From an uncultured Pelagibacteraceae bacterium (GTDB lineage Bacteria; Pseudomonadota; Alphaproteobacteria; Pelagibacterales; Pelagibacteraceae), in assembly GCA_902594655.1 (NCBI GenBank), contig CACJMW010000007.1, positions 1 to 45,835 on the forward strand: a stretch of 45,835 nucleotides of DNA. The letters are read 5' to 3'. Of this stretch, positions 45,389 to 45,835 are shown piece after piece (positions within the stretch are counted from its first letter, which is position 1; each line of letters opens with the position of its first letter). A program made the translations under genes and the position numbers. Below the pieces are notes generated by a model that worked only from the letters and a program-made list of their open reading frames with translations, did not search any database and was not told where the DNA came from.

Positions 45389-45835
45389 TTAAAACCCAAT
45401 TTAAATTTTTTTTGTTTTTTATAAAAATATATTACTTTAAAAAGTTCACCCATTTGATTTTTTCCAATAAGACGATTAATCCGATAGAATATGTTAGCTT
45501 TCTCTAAGAAGTTTTTTTTATTAGCAGCTAATATTTCTGCCCTTTCCATAATACCAAGTTTTAATAAAAAATCTCTTTGAGTATTATAATCAAATTCCAA
45601 ATTAAATCTTTTCGTTATTTTTTTTAAAATAGGAATATTAATAATATGTGTAATATCTGCTGAGCCAACCTCGTTTAACACGTTCACTTTTTTGTGTTTT
45701 TTTACTGCTTGAAGAGTATCAAACATCTTATTATTTAAATATGCATAATCGATCATAAGTATACAGCCACCTTTTTTGGATATTATGCTATTTAAATTTT
45801 TCAACAGTTTTACTGCTTCAAAAGAAACTTCTAAA
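45385..45835 (-). CDS. MidA/NDUFAF7-like SAM-dependent methyltransferase, N-terminus cut by window edge
   Basis: The C-terminal about 150 residues of a DUF185/COG1565 methyltransferase, whose mitochondrial relative NDUFAF7 methylates an Arg of a complex I subunit. The reading frame stays open to the window end; upstream of the TTG at 45804 it reads LEVSFEAVKLL in the same frame, so that TTG is not the start. Conserved pieces are CILMIDYAYL, DTLQAVKKHKKVNVLNEVG, DITHIINI, TQRDFLLKLGIMERAEIL and MGELFKVIYF. Family length is about 350, so more than half lies outside. It overlaps pgeF by four bases. Confidence 0.85.
   Translation of the reverse strand, partial: LEVSFEAVKLLKNLNSIISKKGGCILMIDYAYLNNKMFDTLQAVKKHKKVNVLNEVGSADITHIINIPILKKITKRFNLEFDYNTQRDFLLKLGIMERAEILAANKKNFLEKANIFYRINRLIGKNQMGELFKVIYFYKKQKKFKLGFK

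Overview
This 45.8 kb window looks like a piece of core chromosome from a streamlined, AT-rich marine alphaproteobacterium of the SAR11 / Pelagibacterales type. The assignment rests on very A+T-rich coding sequence (about 30% G+C by eye), genes that abut or overlap almost everywhere (no gene-free stretch exceeds about 100 bp), and a typical gene set: A-type cytochrome oxidase and bc1 operons, split F0 operon with two b-type subunits, CcrM methyltransferase, and a retinal-producing carotenoid cluster (crtI-crtB-crtY-blh) of the kind that serves proteorhodopsin. No mobile element, CRISPR array, phage gene or defence island was seen. About 53 protein genes and one tRNA are supported. The species cannot be named from the sequence alone.

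Layout. 1-3656 (minus): lipopolysaccharide and quinone genes waaA (cut by the window start), msbA, ubiA. 3705-7900: mixed-strand housekeeping (DUF2721 membrane protein, quinone oxidoreductase, pirin, DUF924, HAD hydrolase, rsmE). 7960-15333 (plus): cytochrome c oxidase operon ctaC-ctaD-ctaB-small coxF-like gene-ctaG-ctaE-surf1, then thrC and a peroxiredoxin. 15349-28390 (minus): a small unknown gene with a strong ribosome binding site, rnhA-thrB-ispH-blh-crtY-crtB-crtI read from low to high coordinates, the F0 operon atpF-atpG-atpE-atpB-atpI, a short smc, a dsbA-like gene and a dciA-like gene. 28391-30512 (plus): mutY and a flavin monooxygenase. 30509-32940 (minus): ccrM, rnhB, family-4-like uracil-DNA glycosylase. 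32952-36873 (plus): TPR protein, ispE, tRNA-Gln, cca. 36860-38638 (minus): greA, hemF, trmL. 38707-41287 (plus): petABC (bc1 complex). 41264-45835 (minus): ychF, pth, rplY, prs, pgeF and a midA/NDUFAF7-like methyltransferase cut by the window end.

How the genes fit together. The bc1 complex hands electrons to cytochrome oxidase, whose structural, copper-insertion, heme-O and Surf1 genes sit in one operon. The F0 sector uses the resulting proton gradient, and the adjacent same-strand carotenoid block makes beta-carotene and retinal, the chromophore of a light-driven proton pump that is not itself in the window. IspH and IspE supply isoprenoid precursors for that block and for quinones (UbiA).

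The most notable observations are four GANTC sites packed into the ccrM promoter (one overlapping the -10), an 857-residue SMC without a recognisable hinge, a tRNA-Gln lying 3 bp before the CCA-adding enzyme gene, a uracil-DNA glycosylase missing most iron-sulfur ligands, a head-to-head dciA/mutY pair with no bases between the start codons, and convergent genes that overlap with no room for terminators. No wholly new system is evident.
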